A DNA stretch of 40,593 nt from Thermoplasmatales archaeon (GTDB lineage Archaea > Thermoplasmatota > E2 > DHVEG-1), in assembly GCA_020341795.1 (NCBI GenBank), contig CP070836.1:59683-100275 (forward strand), in the 5' to 3' direction. The notes beneath the pieces are model-generated. The model did not search any database. It was not told the origin of the DNA and worked only from the letters and a program-made list of their open reading frames with translations. Below are positions 32,696-40,593 of the stretch, in pieces. The stretch's first letter is position 1. Each line of letters opens with the position of its first letter. Made by a program: the position numbers and the translations under genes.

Positions 32696-33655
32696 ATGGA
32701 AGAAGAAAAAACCCTTAGTTTGAAGGAAGCAATCGAACTCTATAAGAAAGTAGGCCCAAGAAATGCTGACTTCTTATTCAAATGGCTTTACAAAGTATAT
32801 GAGAAAACATATCTTCCTTCCATTGATAATAATTACATAGAACAACTTGCATTAATCAAAACAAAACTCTGTATTTTTGATGTCCTAGTAGATGATTTAG
32901 CAGATAATGCCAAACTTCGAAATAAAAGACTTCTTGATCAGGCAATTCGAATCCCAAATAATGGAGCAAAACCTTATAAAAACTTATACCTAGAAGTTAC
33001 ACGATTAATTTGGCAAGATTGTTTAAACTCAATAAAAAACCTTCCAAGATATGAGGAATTTGAAGATATCTTCTTCTTTGACATAGAACAAGTATTGAAC
33101 TCAATGAAATACAGTTACCTAATAAACACATATGATTTTTCAAATTTTAAAGAGGATGAAATGTATCTAAACCATGGTGTAATGGTTATGCTACACTGTG
33201 ATCTTGACCTAATGTGTTCACCAGATTTTAACTATGAGGAATTAGGTAAACTTCGACCAATACTACATAGTGTTCAAGATGTAGCACATCTTGGGAATAT
33301 GATGAATACATACCCAAAAGAAATATCAGAAGCTGATTTCTCAAGCCCAATAATATCGATGGGTATAAGAGAAGGACTAATAGACAAACAATCAGTAATA
33401 AGAGATCCAGAAAATGCTATATCAAATTTAAAACCGCTTCTAGCTAGATTTGAAGAAAGAATGAAGAATAACCTTGAAAAAATACAGGCTAGCGCTCATT
33501 ACATTGAAAGTATTGATATCTATGAATTTTACTTAAAACTAAGAAATGTATGGGAACAGTTCCTACAAAGGGAGCAATACTGGGATTCAAATAAAGAAAC
33601 AATCCAGGATTCACCTTTCCAAATAATTTCAGAAAGAACTATTAAACTAGGTTAA
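32696..33655 (+). CDS. Class I terpene synthase-like protein, paralog 2
   Basis: A 319-aa paralog of the gene at 27485. Asp66, Asp67, Asp70 form DDLAD; Asn201, Thr205, Glu209 form the NSE-type motif (NMMNTYPKE); REQY is at 292-295. The same YLNHG segment replaces the pyrophosphate-sensor region. Conservation between the two paralogs is concentrated around the metal motifs, in YLNHGVMV, and in LHCD-DLMCSP-F, which suggests these segments are functional. GGGG lies about eight bases before the ATG. It has its own upstream region of 130 bases, so it may be transcribed separately from the radical SAM gene. Substrate and product are unknown. Confidence 0.72.
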   Translation: MEEEKTLSLKEAIELYKKVGPRNADFLFKWLYKVYEKTYLPSIDNNYIEQLALIKTKLCIFDVLVDDLADNAKLRNKRLLDQAIRIPNNGAKPYKNLYLEVTRLIWQDCLNSIKNLPRYEEFEDIFFFDIEQVLNSMKYSYLINTYDFSNFKEDEMYLNHGVMVMLHCDLDLMCSPDFNYEELGKLRPILHSVQDVAHLGNMMNTYPKEISEADFSSPIISMGIREGLIDKQSVIRDPENAISNLKPLLARFEERMKNNLEKIQASAHYIESIDIYEFYLKLRNVWEQFLQREQYWDSNKETIQDSPFQIISERTIKLG

Positions 33656-33667
33656 ATGAATTTTTCT

Positions 33668-34636
33668 TTACTTAGTAATAATTTCAACAACTGGTGATAA
33701 AAATCGTTCTTTTAGATATTCCATATAACGTTTGATATCTTGGATTACAAAGATTTTTTCGTCATCACTGAAAAATGAAAATGATGATAAAGGGTACATC
33801 CGCTCATTTACAATATCTTTTCCTTGCATCTCCTGTAAAAATCCAATAACTCTTTGTTCACTGAGTCCAAGAGAAGATATTAGTGTTCTGGGATCTGATC
33901 TATTAGATGAGTACCAATATTCTGGGGGATATGTGTTATCACCAAAGAACATTGATCGATATTGTTCTCCTTCTCCTCTAAAGTTTATTAGGCTTTTTTG
34001 ATCTTGTGCATATACGTAGTAAAAATAGTAATACTTAAGTGAGTCTTCCTCTGACCAGGAAAGATCTATTATGTTTTTATATTGCTCCTTTAAAAAGTTT
34101 TCAACTATTGGTGAACACCAACGTTGTCCTTCAATGTTTTTTATAAATCCTAGTTTTTCAAGTGATGTATAAAATTCTTCTAGCATATCTTTTATTCTTT
34201 CATCTTTTAGAAGAACTCGTTCATACCATAGGGTATCATCAAGTGTGTATGGTTTTGTTACAGGATCAATAAATCCGTTTTCCTTTGTTATTTCATCTTT
34301 CCACATTACACGGTTGACAAGGCATGCAGTCAGTCGTTCAGGTAGTTTTTTTACTTGTTTATTAAACTGGTCTTTTTTATCGACAAGTCTGCTATGCATA
34401 ATTGATCCACAGATGTTAAATCCTTCTTCTGTAAGTATTAGTATATTTCTTTTGTTTTCAACCTTTGAGCTTATAAGGTTTTTTTCTAAAAGGTTCTTTA
34501 TAAATTCATCAGATATTAAGATCTCATCAATTGAGTTAAGAATACCATCCTGGTTGTAATAAAGACTTAAAAGAATTTCAATCTCGTTATTATCAAGATC
34601 TTCAATAAACCTTGAAATATTTCTCTCCATACCCAT
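33668..34636 (-). CDS. Uncharacterised protein with winged-helix-like N-terminus
   Basis: A 322-aa cytoplasmic protein, not recognised. Residues 10-75 look like a winged helix (NEIEILLSLYY ... ISDEFIKNLLEKNLISSKVENKRNILILTEEGFNI). A second wHTH-like part may lie around 245-300 (LISSLGLSEQRVIGFLQEMQGKDIV). The middle is acidic and aromatic-rich. No catalytic motif or membrane segment is visible. The start could be ATG 34636 or ATG 34630; GGTGG fits the second better. It converges with terpene-synthase-like gene 2 (12 bases apart), so a role in that locus is possible but unproven. Confidence 0.55.
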   Translation of the reverse strand: MGMERNISRFIEDLDNNEIEILLSLYYNQDGILNSIDEILISDEFIKNLLEKNLISSKVENKRNILILTEEGFNICGSIMHSRLVDKKDQFNKQVKKLPERLTACLVNRVMWKDEITKENGFIDPVTKPYTLDDTLWYERVLLKDERIKDMLEEFYTSLEKLGFIKNIEGQRWCSPIVENFLKEQYKNIIDLSWSEEDSLKYYYFYYVYAQDQKSLINFRGEGEQYRSMFFGDNTYPPEYWYSSNRSDPRTLISSLGLSEQRVIGFLQEMQGKDIVNERMYPLSSFSFFSDDEKIFVIQDIKRYMEYLKERFLSPVVEIITK

Positions 34637-34724
34637 CCACCATCATTTTTATATATTTTAGATTGATTTAAATGTTTTCATTCAATAAAAAAAAGAAGGA
34701 TATTAGTTTTTTAAAATTCTTATT

Positions 34725-36419
34725 TTATATAAGTTGTTTTTTTGGTCTGAAGTCAAAATTTATCCAGTTTATATCAAAGTTTGTAATAGTTCCTTTAATA
34801 GGTCTTGGAAATATTTTATTCCAGTCATCCCATGTGTTTCTATTCCAGTTTGTCATATAAGATTCTTTAAATGTTGCTTGCACTCTATTATCAATGAAAA
34901 TATTATCATTTATCTTATTTTTATTCGAGTGATCAAGTTTGATTCCAATATTATTATCTTCGATAAGATTATTTTTAATGATGCTTTCTCTTGAGGATGC
35001 ATGAAAATGAAGGCCAATTCCACTATTGTCAAATATAATGTTGTCTTTGCATGTTCCATACATGCTTGCTTCAAAGTTTATTCCATCCTCTGAATTTTTA
35101 AAAATTGTGTTGTTTTCTATTAAATAATTATTTGACCATAAAAGATACATGCCTTCACGGTTATTTTTAATAATATTGTCTTTTACAATGTTAAAAGAAT
35201 CTTCATATGCATAATTTAGAAGAATTCCAATGTCACAGTTTTGTATAATATTGTTTTGAATTGTTATCTCAGAGTTTAGTGATAGCGTGCTGATTCCTGA
35301 GTCAAAAAGATCAGGTCCACTGTTTTGAATGGTAAAGCCACTAACACGTACTCCTGGGGCTTTGACATATATCACATTACCTGTACTTGTCCCATTTATT
35401 ATAGTTGTTGTTTTATCTTCCCCATCTATGTTTATTGTTTTATTTATTACTATGTCTCCATGATATGTTCCGTTTTTTACGTATACTGTCCATCCCTCAT
35501 ATGCAGCGTTCATTCCTTCATTTATAGTTTTATAGGGGTGCTCTTTTGAGCCATCCCATGGTCCTTCAATATTTTTATTATCAACATATACAATTGGGAA
35601 ATTTCCATAAACTCCTCCAAAATAGACTGGCATTTCTTCAATACTACATTCTCCATATGCTATTCTGAACCATCCGTTTTCACCCCATTTCTTACCCCAG
35701 CTATTTTTAATTATCCAATAACCGCCAGAGAATATAGATGGATCATCAACATATCCCATAATACATACTAGATGTATTGCAAATGCTTTACCCCAAATAT
35801 GTCGATAGATTCCTTTTTTGTATTCTCTAAAATCTTCATAAATTTGGAAATAAACTGGTACTGGTCCATTGTTAACTAATGCGTGTTTAATTGCATTAAT
35901 GTCACCAGCAGGTAAATAACTCCAATTTGTAACCTTCACGGTACGGTCCATCCAACAATCACAAGTTGTATTTTTAGGCCATAATTTATATTCTTTTGGA
36001 TAAGGCCAGCAGGCTTCATCTGGTATACCATATTCTACCAAATAGTTAGTATCGTTTTCTGGAAAAGATCCCCAGTCAAGATTTCCACCAGACCAGAAAT
36101 AAAGATGAGCTTCAGATAGGTCACAACCGAAGGGATATCCTACTTCTTTCTGAACCATGACTTCTACTGCTGCTGTGAATGCAAAAGTCTCACAGCTGTG
36201 AAAAGGTGATTGACTTCTTACAGGTGTTACAAAATTCACTCCATCGATATCTGTCCAACTGAATGAATCTGGAAGGGAGTTTACATCATAATCTATATAA
36301 ATTATATTTGATGATTTTTGATTGATTTTTTCGTTTTCTATATTATTACCAATTGTAATATGTAAATTTGAAACAATTAAAATCAATAGTGTGCAAATTA
36401 TGATAAATTTATTAATCAT
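34725..36419 (-). CDS. Secreted papain-like protease fused to a parallel beta-helix domain
   Basis: A 564-aa predicted extracellular protein. It has a signal peptide (1-22) and a C1 papain-type domain of about 50-270 with Gln70, Cys76, His216 (AIHLVCIMGY) and Asn239 (IIKNSWGKKWGENGWFRI). The Cys context is HSCETFAF instead of CGSCWAF, but the Gln-to-Cys spacing is normal, so activity is plausible. Residues 285-560 form NosD-like beta-helix repeats (many IxNNxI units), often sugar- or surface-binding. The ATG at 36419 has AAGGGG eight bases before it; a longer frame to 36455 lacks support. It is likely a surface protease binding polysaccharide or cell debris. Confidence 0.86.
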   Translation of the reverse strand: MINKFIIICTLLILIVSNLHITIGNNIENEKINQKSSNIIYIDYDVNSLPDSFSWTDIDGVNFVTPVRSQSPFHSCETFAFTAAVEVMVQKEVGYPFGCDLSEAHLYFWSGGNLDWGSFPENDTNYLVEYGIPDEACWPYPKEYKLWPKNTTCDCWMDRTVKVTNWSYLPAGDINAIKHALVNNGPVPVYFQIYEDFREYKKGIYRHIWGKAFAIHLVCIMGYVDDPSIFSGGYWIIKNSWGKKWGENGWFRIAYGECSIEEMPVYFGGVYGNFPIVYVDNKNIEGPWDGSKEHPYKTINEGMNAAYEGWTVYVKNGTYHGDIVINKTINIDGEDKTTTIINGTSTGNVIYVKAPGVRVSGFTIQNSGPDLFDSGISTLSLNSEITIQNNIIQNCDIGILLNYAYEDSFNIVKDNIIKNNREGMYLLWSNNYLIENNTIFKNSEDGINFEASMYGTCKDNIIFDNSGIGLHFHASSRESIIKNNLIEDNNIGIKLDHSNKNKINDNIFIDNRVQATFKESYMTNWNRNTWDDWNKIFPRPIKGTITNFDINWINFDFRPKKQLI

Positions 36420-36493
36420 CTTTATTCCCCTTAAATAATTATTATTAACCAACAAATAGTATTTAAATATTTTTGATTAAATAAAATAAATTA

Positions 36494-37000
36494 TTATTTT
36501 TTTAGATCATCGAGAATGATTTCAGCGGTCCATCGAGCAACATTACCTGATACACTTGGGCATTTATCAACATGTGCTCCAGCTTCTTCAAACTCTTTAT
36601 ACTCTTTTGGATCAAGAAGTTTAAAAGTTCTGCCAAAGAGTTTTTGATGAATATCTTTACATATTAATGAGCCATATTCTTCTATAAATTTATCATATAG
36701 TTTTTTCGAATATTGAAAAACACGTCTTCTTCGTTCTCCTTTAGAAAAATCTTCATAAGTACGACCTACAATGATACTAATTGCCATGAGTCCTCCAACA
36801 AGTGCACCACATGTACCCTCTGTTGATAAAGCTGTACCCCCGGCAAGACCGTCAGCGGCTTGAATTATTTTTTCATCACCAATATCTAGTGTTTCAAGAA
36901 TTGCTGCAGTTACACATTGTGGACAGCTTCCTCGTTCTGCTTCATATTTATATGCAAGATTATATGCTTTATCAAGAAGCTCTTTCCGGTTTTGTTTCAA
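36494..37000 (-). CDS. C_GCAxxG_C_C family protein
   Basis: A 168-aa protein of the C_GCAxxG_C_C family (PF09719), named for its cysteine pattern. Visible Cys are in RGSCPQC (residues 22-25 region), GTCGALVGG, LICKDI and DKCPSVSG, with GLAGGTALSTEG before the central CGA. Members are thought to be redox or metal-binding; no reaction is established. The start is TTG at 37000, with GGTGAG five bases upstream. That Shine-Dalgarno lies across the stop of the PAC2 gene six bases away, so translation is probably coupled. Confidence 0.83.
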   Translation of the reverse strand: MKQNRKELLDKAYNLAYKYEAERGSCPQCVTAAILETLDIGDEKIIQAADGLAGGTALSTEGTCGALVGGLMAISIIVGRTYEDFSKGERRRRVFQYSKKLYDKFIEEYGSLICKDIHQKLFGRTFKLLDPKEYKEFEEAGAHVDKCPSVSGNVARWTAEIILDDLKK

Positions 37001-37006
37001 ATATGC

Positions 37007-37771
37007 TCACCCATACATCTGAGTAGGAATTGGTGGAAGTTGCGGTGCGGTTGGTTTTGATTGTTCCATGAACGCACGTATTTTCTTTTCTATTTCTTCT
37101 GCCTCTTTATATAATGGTTTTGGATCTATTTTAATATCAGGTAACATTACATCAAGTTTTTTTAAAAGGTTACCTGCTGCTCTTGAATCTGGATAACTAG
37201 AATGTGCTTCAGATAATAGACATATTACATCTTTTTGCATAAGAACTCCTTCATAAAGAAGGACTCCATTTACACCTGTAATCATGCCTTCTTGAGTCTC
37301 CTGGATTTTATATTTCTTGAGAATACTTTTCATCTCTGTGTTGCTAGCTACACCGTAGACTTTCATATCTTTATCTTTGTCACCAACTGCATGTGTACCC
37401 TCAAGTGATACTATTGCTTTTACACCTTTATTGGCTGCCCAGTTTATTATTTTTTCAGCCAGAGGTTTAATTATTTGATATGGTGGCATAAATTCAGAGA
37501 TTATTACTGCGATTTGTTCACATTTTCCATCAGGTCCACAGGTTTTTTCACCTGCATAAATTCTAACAGGTGGTGATGGCCTTGAGTTATGAATAATTGT
37601 TGCAGGCATAAACTCACGTGAAACTATTGTTCCTACTTCATTAAGTTTTAATGTATCAATTATAAAATGTCCTGCAATACTACTTATAAGTCCAACTGTT
37701 GGAAATGCTACAACAAGTAAACTGTTTGATAAATCTACTTCATTATACTCTATTAATTCGATATCTTCCAT
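37007..37771 (-). CDS. PAC2-family proteasome assembly chaperone
   Basis: A 254-aa PAC2-family (PF09754) protein related to archaeal PbaA/PbaB. It shows LLVVAFPTVGLISSIAGHFIIDTL near 18-41, SPPVRIYAG, AVIISEFMPP, KAIVSLEGTHAVG and LLSEAHSSYPDSRAAGNLLKKLD. A Pro-rich tail ends in Met-Tyr-Gly, a hydrophobic-Tyr-any (HbYX) motif of the kind that docks into pockets of the proteasome alpha ring. It probably helps assemble, or gates, the 20S proteasome. Its stop codon is part of the Shine-Dalgarno of the next gene. Confidence 0.85.
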   Translation of the reverse strand: MEDIELIEYNEVDLSNSLLVVAFPTVGLISSIAGHFIIDTLKLNEVGTIVSREFMPATIIHNSRPSPPVRIYAGEKTCGPDGKCEQIAVIISEFMPPYQIIKPLAEKIINWAANKGVKAIVSLEGTHAVGDKDKDMKVYGVASNTEMKSILKKYKIQETQEGMITGVNGVLLYEGVLMQKDVICLLSEAHSSYPDSRAAGNLLKKLDVMLPDIKIDPKPLYKEAEEIEKKIRAFMEQSKPTAPQLPPIPTQMYG

Positions 37772-37929
37772 AATTACCCTAATTTGAGGTATATAGTTTT
37801 TCTACTTAAACATTATTTATAAATTTTTTTGAAAAAATGATATATGAATCCTTTAGAATTTAAGTTTAAATATCAATAAATCACGACATTTTAATACAAA
37901 AAAATTGATAACGTTTTTTGTTGGTATAT

Positions 37930-38325
37930 ATGAGGGAGATAAAAGTTAAATCTAACAATAGAAACGAGATGATAGATATCACAGGAGAGGTTCAGGAAGT
38001 TGTAAATCTTGAAAAACTGGTAAATGGTTTAGTTGTGGTTTATGTTCCTCATACTACCGCAGGTTTAACTATTAATGAGGGTGCTGATCCTAGTGTGCAA
38101 AGAGATATTATTACATCCTTTAGAAAACTTGTCCCAGAATCCGGTGATTATCATCATATGGAGAGTAATAGTGATGCTCATATAAAAGCAAGTCTTTTGG
38201 GTTCTTCAGTTTCTATTATTGTTAAAAACAGTAATTTATTGCTTGGTACATGGCAACATATATTTTTTTATGAAGGTGATGGTCCAAGAAATAGACGAGT
38301 TTTTGTTGAAATCATTTCAAAATAA
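37930..38325 (+). CDS. YjbQ/UPF0047 family protein
   Basis: A 131-aa protein of the YjbQ (UPF0047, COG0432) family: VVYVPHTTAGLTINEGADPSVQRDI, DAHIKASLLGSSVSI and LGTWQHIFFYEGDGPRNRRVFVEI. Conserved His and Glu residues form the putative active site; weak thiamine-phosphate-synthase activity has been reported for relatives, but the real role is unknown. The ATG at 37930 is chosen because family members start at MREI; the in-frame TTG at 37918 has no SD. Confidence 0.9.
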   Translation: MREIKVKSNNRNEMIDITGEVQEVVNLEKLVNGLVVVYVPHTTAGLTINEGADPSVQRDIITSFRKLVPESGDYHHMESNSDAHIKASLLGSSVSIIVKNSNLLLGTWQHIFFYEGDGPRNRRVFVEIISK

Positions 38326-38334
38326 AAAAAGTGA

Positions 38335-38928
38335 TTATCTCCATATTATTTTATCACAAAATCCTACTGTTACAAATTTAGCAGGGATAAAAAATTTTGG
38401 AGGAACCCATCTAAAAAGCTTTCCTTGTTGTAATTGAAAAACTCCAGTAAAATTTTTAAAGGTTACAATATGTCTTCTATTTCTTGTGAAAGATGAATAA
38501 TTATTAATGTCTTTAATAACTTTAACAAGGTATTGTATATAGTCTGGATCTGATATTTTATCGATATTAACTTCTGTTGTATTAAATGTAAAAAATGAAA
38601 ACCTTGAAAATATTGCAACTGGTAGTCTGTAAGTTATTTTAAAAGTTAATCCAGTTGCAAATACTGGTTGAATTTTTTCTGATAGTACACTTCTAGTAAA
38701 ATATCTGTTTAACTCAGTTATTTTTAATGGATTACCATCTATAAACTCAATTTTCATAAAAATTCTCATCCAAGCAGGTCCAGATGTTACTACTAAATGA
38801 TATGTATTATCTGATTCTGTTGTATTTACCTTTGTTTTTTCATTATCTTCGGCTATTGCATTTGTTGAAAAAATAATATTTACTAAAATTATGAATCCAA
38901 TAAATAAAGTGATTTTTTGTTTTTTCAT
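38335..38928 (-). CDS. Secreted protein of unknown function
   Basis: A 197-aa protein with a signal peptide (about 5-26, ending NAIAED). The mature part is predicted to be mostly beta: YHLVVTSGPAWMRIFMKIEF, FATGLTFKITYRLPVAIF, RRHIVTFKNFTGVFQLQQGK. It is basic toward the C-terminus. No family is recognised. It converges with yjbQ (nine bases apart) and is divergent from the esterase-like gene. Confidence 0.6.
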   Translation of the reverse strand: MKKQKITLFIGFIILVNIIFSTNAIAEDNEKTKVNTTESDNTYHLVVTSGPAWMRIFMKIEFIDGNPLKITELNRYFTRSVLSEKIQPVFATGLTFKITYRLPVAIFSRFSFFTFNTTEVNIDKISDPDYIQYLVKVIKDINNYSSFTRNRRHIVTFKNFTGVFQLQQGKLFRWVPPKFFIPAKFVTVGFCDKIIWR

Positions 38929-39034
38929 AATTAAACACTAGATAGTAATATTCAATATTTGTTACTCTAATTATATAAACTTATTGTTACAAAAGACACC
39001 TATTTTATAAACCCTTTATACAATAAAGTCTGTT

Positions 39035-39583
39035 ATGTACTACTATATCCATGGGTACTTATCTGAACCAAATAGTACAAAAGGAATGCTTTTAAAAGAA
39101 AAATTAGAAGTAAAACCAATCAAATATCGGGATTGTCAACCAGAAGAACTAGTTATAGCTGATTGCGTTAAACAGATAATCAATAATATTAAAAACGATC
39201 CTAAAGTTGTATTAATCGGTTCCTCACTTGGTGGTCTACTAGCTGCAAAAACTGCAAATATATCAAAAAATGTTAAAACACTTATTTTACTTAATCCTGC
39301 AATAATTCCTCCTAATATTGACATCTCAAAGATACAAGGTATTCCTCAGTCAATTCTTAAAGATATGCAAGATGAACGTCTTTTTAATGAAAAAATAATT
39401 TCAGATATATATGTTTTGGTTGGTAGATATGATTATATTGTGCCAAACAATTGGGCTGAAGAGTTCGCAAAAGCACAAGATGCAATAATAAAATTTTATG
39501 ATGATGATCATAGTTTTACACAAAATATTAATAATTTACCATCTATCATATCAAACATTTTAAACGAAAAGGATTATGAATAG
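39035..39583 (+). CDS. YqiA-like alpha/beta-hydrolase (UPF0227)
   Basis: A 182-aa small alpha/beta hydrolase. It opens YYYIHGYLSEPNSTKG; the nucleophile elbow is GSSLGG near residues 68-73; the acid is probably Asp in GRYDYIVP; and the His is in DDDHSF near 165-170. Length and pattern match YqiA-type esterases of short-chain acyl esters. It precedes rfcS by 25 bases on the same strand, so the two are probably cotranscribed. Confidence 0.82.
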   Translation: MYYYIHGYLSEPNSTKGMLLKEKLEVKPIKYRDCQPEELVIADCVKQIINNIKNDPKVVLIGSSLGGLLAAKTANISKNVKTLILLNPAIIPPNIDISKIQGIPQSILKDMQDERLFNEKIISDIYVLVGRYDYIVPNNWAEEFAKAQDAIIKFYDDDHSFTQNINNLPSIISNILNEKDYE

Positions 39584-39608
39584 AAACCTATTACCCAGTG
39601 AGAGGTAA

Positions 39609-40568
39609 ATGGAAGACATCTGGATCGAAAAATATAGACCCAAGATTCTTGAAGATGTTGTAGGTCAGGATGAAATCGTTGAAAGATTTAAAGCATATGT
39701 TAAAACAAAAAACGTACCTCACCTATTGTTCGCAGGACCTGCAGGTACTGGTAAAACAACTTGTGCACTGGCTCTTACAAAAGAACTTTATGGTAGCACT
39801 TGGAGACAGAATTTTAATGAACTTAATGCAAGTGATGAACGTGGAATTGGTATTATCCGTGGTAAAATTAAAGATTTCGCTCGTACAGCACCTATTGGTA
39901 AAGCAGATTTTAAAATAATCTTTCTTGATGAAGCAGATAGTCTTACCAATGATGCTCAATCAGCATTAAGACGAACTATTGAGAAATATTCTCATATATG
40001 TCGATTTATACTATCAGTTAATTATTCATCAAAAATAATTGAACCAATACAGTCAAGGTGTACAGTTTTTAGGTTTCACCCTATAAAATCAGCTGATATA
40101 AAAAAATACATGCAAAAAATAGCAAAAATTGAAAAACTTGAAATTACATCTGATGGACTTGAAACCTTGATCTTTATTTCTCAAGGTGATATGCGAAAAG
40201 CAATAAATGTTTTACAGGTTGGAGCATCAGTTAAAAAGAAAATAACTGCTGAACTACTTTATGAAACCACCTCAACTGCAAAACCTGAAGATGTTAAAAA
40301 TTTAATAAATACAGCACTTGGTGGAAATTTTATGGCCGCAAGAAATCAACTATATGATTTGTTGATTAAATATGGACTAAGTGGTGAGGATATTATTAAA
40401 CAAATTCATAAAGGAATTTTTGACTTAACAATTCCTGAAGAAAGTAAAATAAGGCTTATTGAAAAAACAGGTGAGACAGAATTTCGACTCATTGAAGGTT
40501 CAAATGCTCATATACAAATTGAAGCACTCCTTGCACACTTTGTTCATGAAGGTGGAAAACTACAATAA
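39609..40568 (+). CDS. rfcS: Replication factor C small subunit
   Basis: A 319-aa AAA+ clamp-loader subunit. The RFC box is WIEKYRPKILEDVVGQ; Walker A GPAGTGKT is at 43-50; Walker B is IIFLDEADSLT; the arginine finger is in the SRC motif IQSRCTVFRF. ASDERGIGIIRGKIKDFA is typical. The C-terminal collar domain is complete (LEALLAHFVHEGGKLQ). It contains no intein. It loads the PCNA ring at primer-template junctions together with RfcL, whose gene is not seen. GAGAGG lies just before the ATG. Confidence 0.97.
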   Translation: MEDIWIEKYRPKILEDVVGQDEIVERFKAYVKTKNVPHLLFAGPAGTGKTTCALALTKELYGSTWRQNFNELNASDERGIGIIRGKIKDFARTAPIGKADFKIIFLDEADSLTNDAQSALRRTIEKYSHICRFILSVNYSSKIIEPIQSRCTVFRFHPIKSADIKKYMQKIAKIEKLEITSDGLETLIFISQGDMRKAINVLQVGASVKKKITAELLYETTSTAKPEDVKNLINTALGGNFMAARNQLYDLLIKYGLSGEDIIKQIHKGIFDLTIPEESKIRLIEKTGETEFRLIEGSNAHIQIEALLAHFVHEGGKLQ

Positions 40569-40593
40569 AAAAAATTTATTTTTTAATAAAATT

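Noticed and set aside
39609-40568. Intein in rfcS (also considered for radB)
   Set aside because: Both genes have normal length and uninterrupted Walker motifs.
1-40593. CRISPR arrays, tRNA genes, insertion sequences or prophage genes
   Set aside because: Reading the intergenic regions showed no regularly spaced repeats, no cloverleaf-like GGTTCGA-type segments and no transposase, integrase or capsid-like proteins.

Overview
The window is archaeal and AT-rich (roughly 30% GC by eye). The evidence is RfcS, RadB, archaeal-type PheT, an L7Ae-S28e-L24e ribosomal operon, a DRG-type GTPase, split transketolase, an NcsA/TtuA-type thiolase, archaeal TATA boxes about 25 nt upstream of starts, and a mixture of leaderless and Shine-Dalgarno starts, several of them TTG. 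Five predicted secreted peptidases of families M28 (two), C25 and C1 (two) lie within 23 kb. Together with PKD and Ig-like domains they point to a protein-degrading Thermoplasmata-type archaeon such as Marine Benthic Group D / Thermoprofundales. This assignment is an inference, because there is no rRNA gene here.

Layout. 1-1.9 kb: a glucosylglycerate-type compatible solute pair (HAD phosphatase plus GT81 synthase). 1.9-10.7 kb: housekeeping genes: pheT, a tRNA thiolation enzyme, radB with a COG2108 radical SAM gene, the ribosomal operon, adenosine-specific kinase, protein-isoaspartate methyltransferase, carbamate kinase and DRG GTPase. 10.8-13.5 kb: split transketolase and a nitrilase-family hydrolase. 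13.6-23 kb: the peptidase region, with two paralogous M28 peptidases (one with a probable ATT start), a secreted CrtC/AttH-like lipocalin-type protein, a HemK-type methyltransferase, a C25 gingipain-like protease with PKD domain, and a papain-like protease abutting a minimal RNase III. 23-24.8 kb: a COG1031 radical SAM protein.

24.9-33.7 kb is the most unusual region. It holds a KaiC-like ATPase with a roadblock-like partner, a FIST-domain sensor directly followed by a class I terpene-synthase-like gene, an orphan 7TM sensor-like membrane protein, a possible leaderless 42-aa peptide gene, a tandem Lrp-type regulator divergent from a cobalamin-type radical SAM enzyme resembling RiPP-maturation C-methyltransferases, and a second terpene-synthase-like paralog. 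Both paralogs have an aspartate-rich DDxxD motif and an NxxxTxxxE (NSE) motif at the spacing of bacterial terpene cyclases, but lack the usual pyrophosphate-sensor Arg. My hypothesis is an undescribed archaeal specialised-metabolite locus with its own sensors and regulator.

33.7-40.6 kb: a winged-helix-like unknown, a papain/beta-helix fusion, a C_GCAxxG_C_C protein, a PAC2 proteasome-assembly chaperone with a C-terminal HbYX motif, a YjbQ-family protein, a secreted unknown, a YqiA-like esterase and rfcS. I saw no tRNA, rRNA, CRISPR array, insertion sequence or intein.
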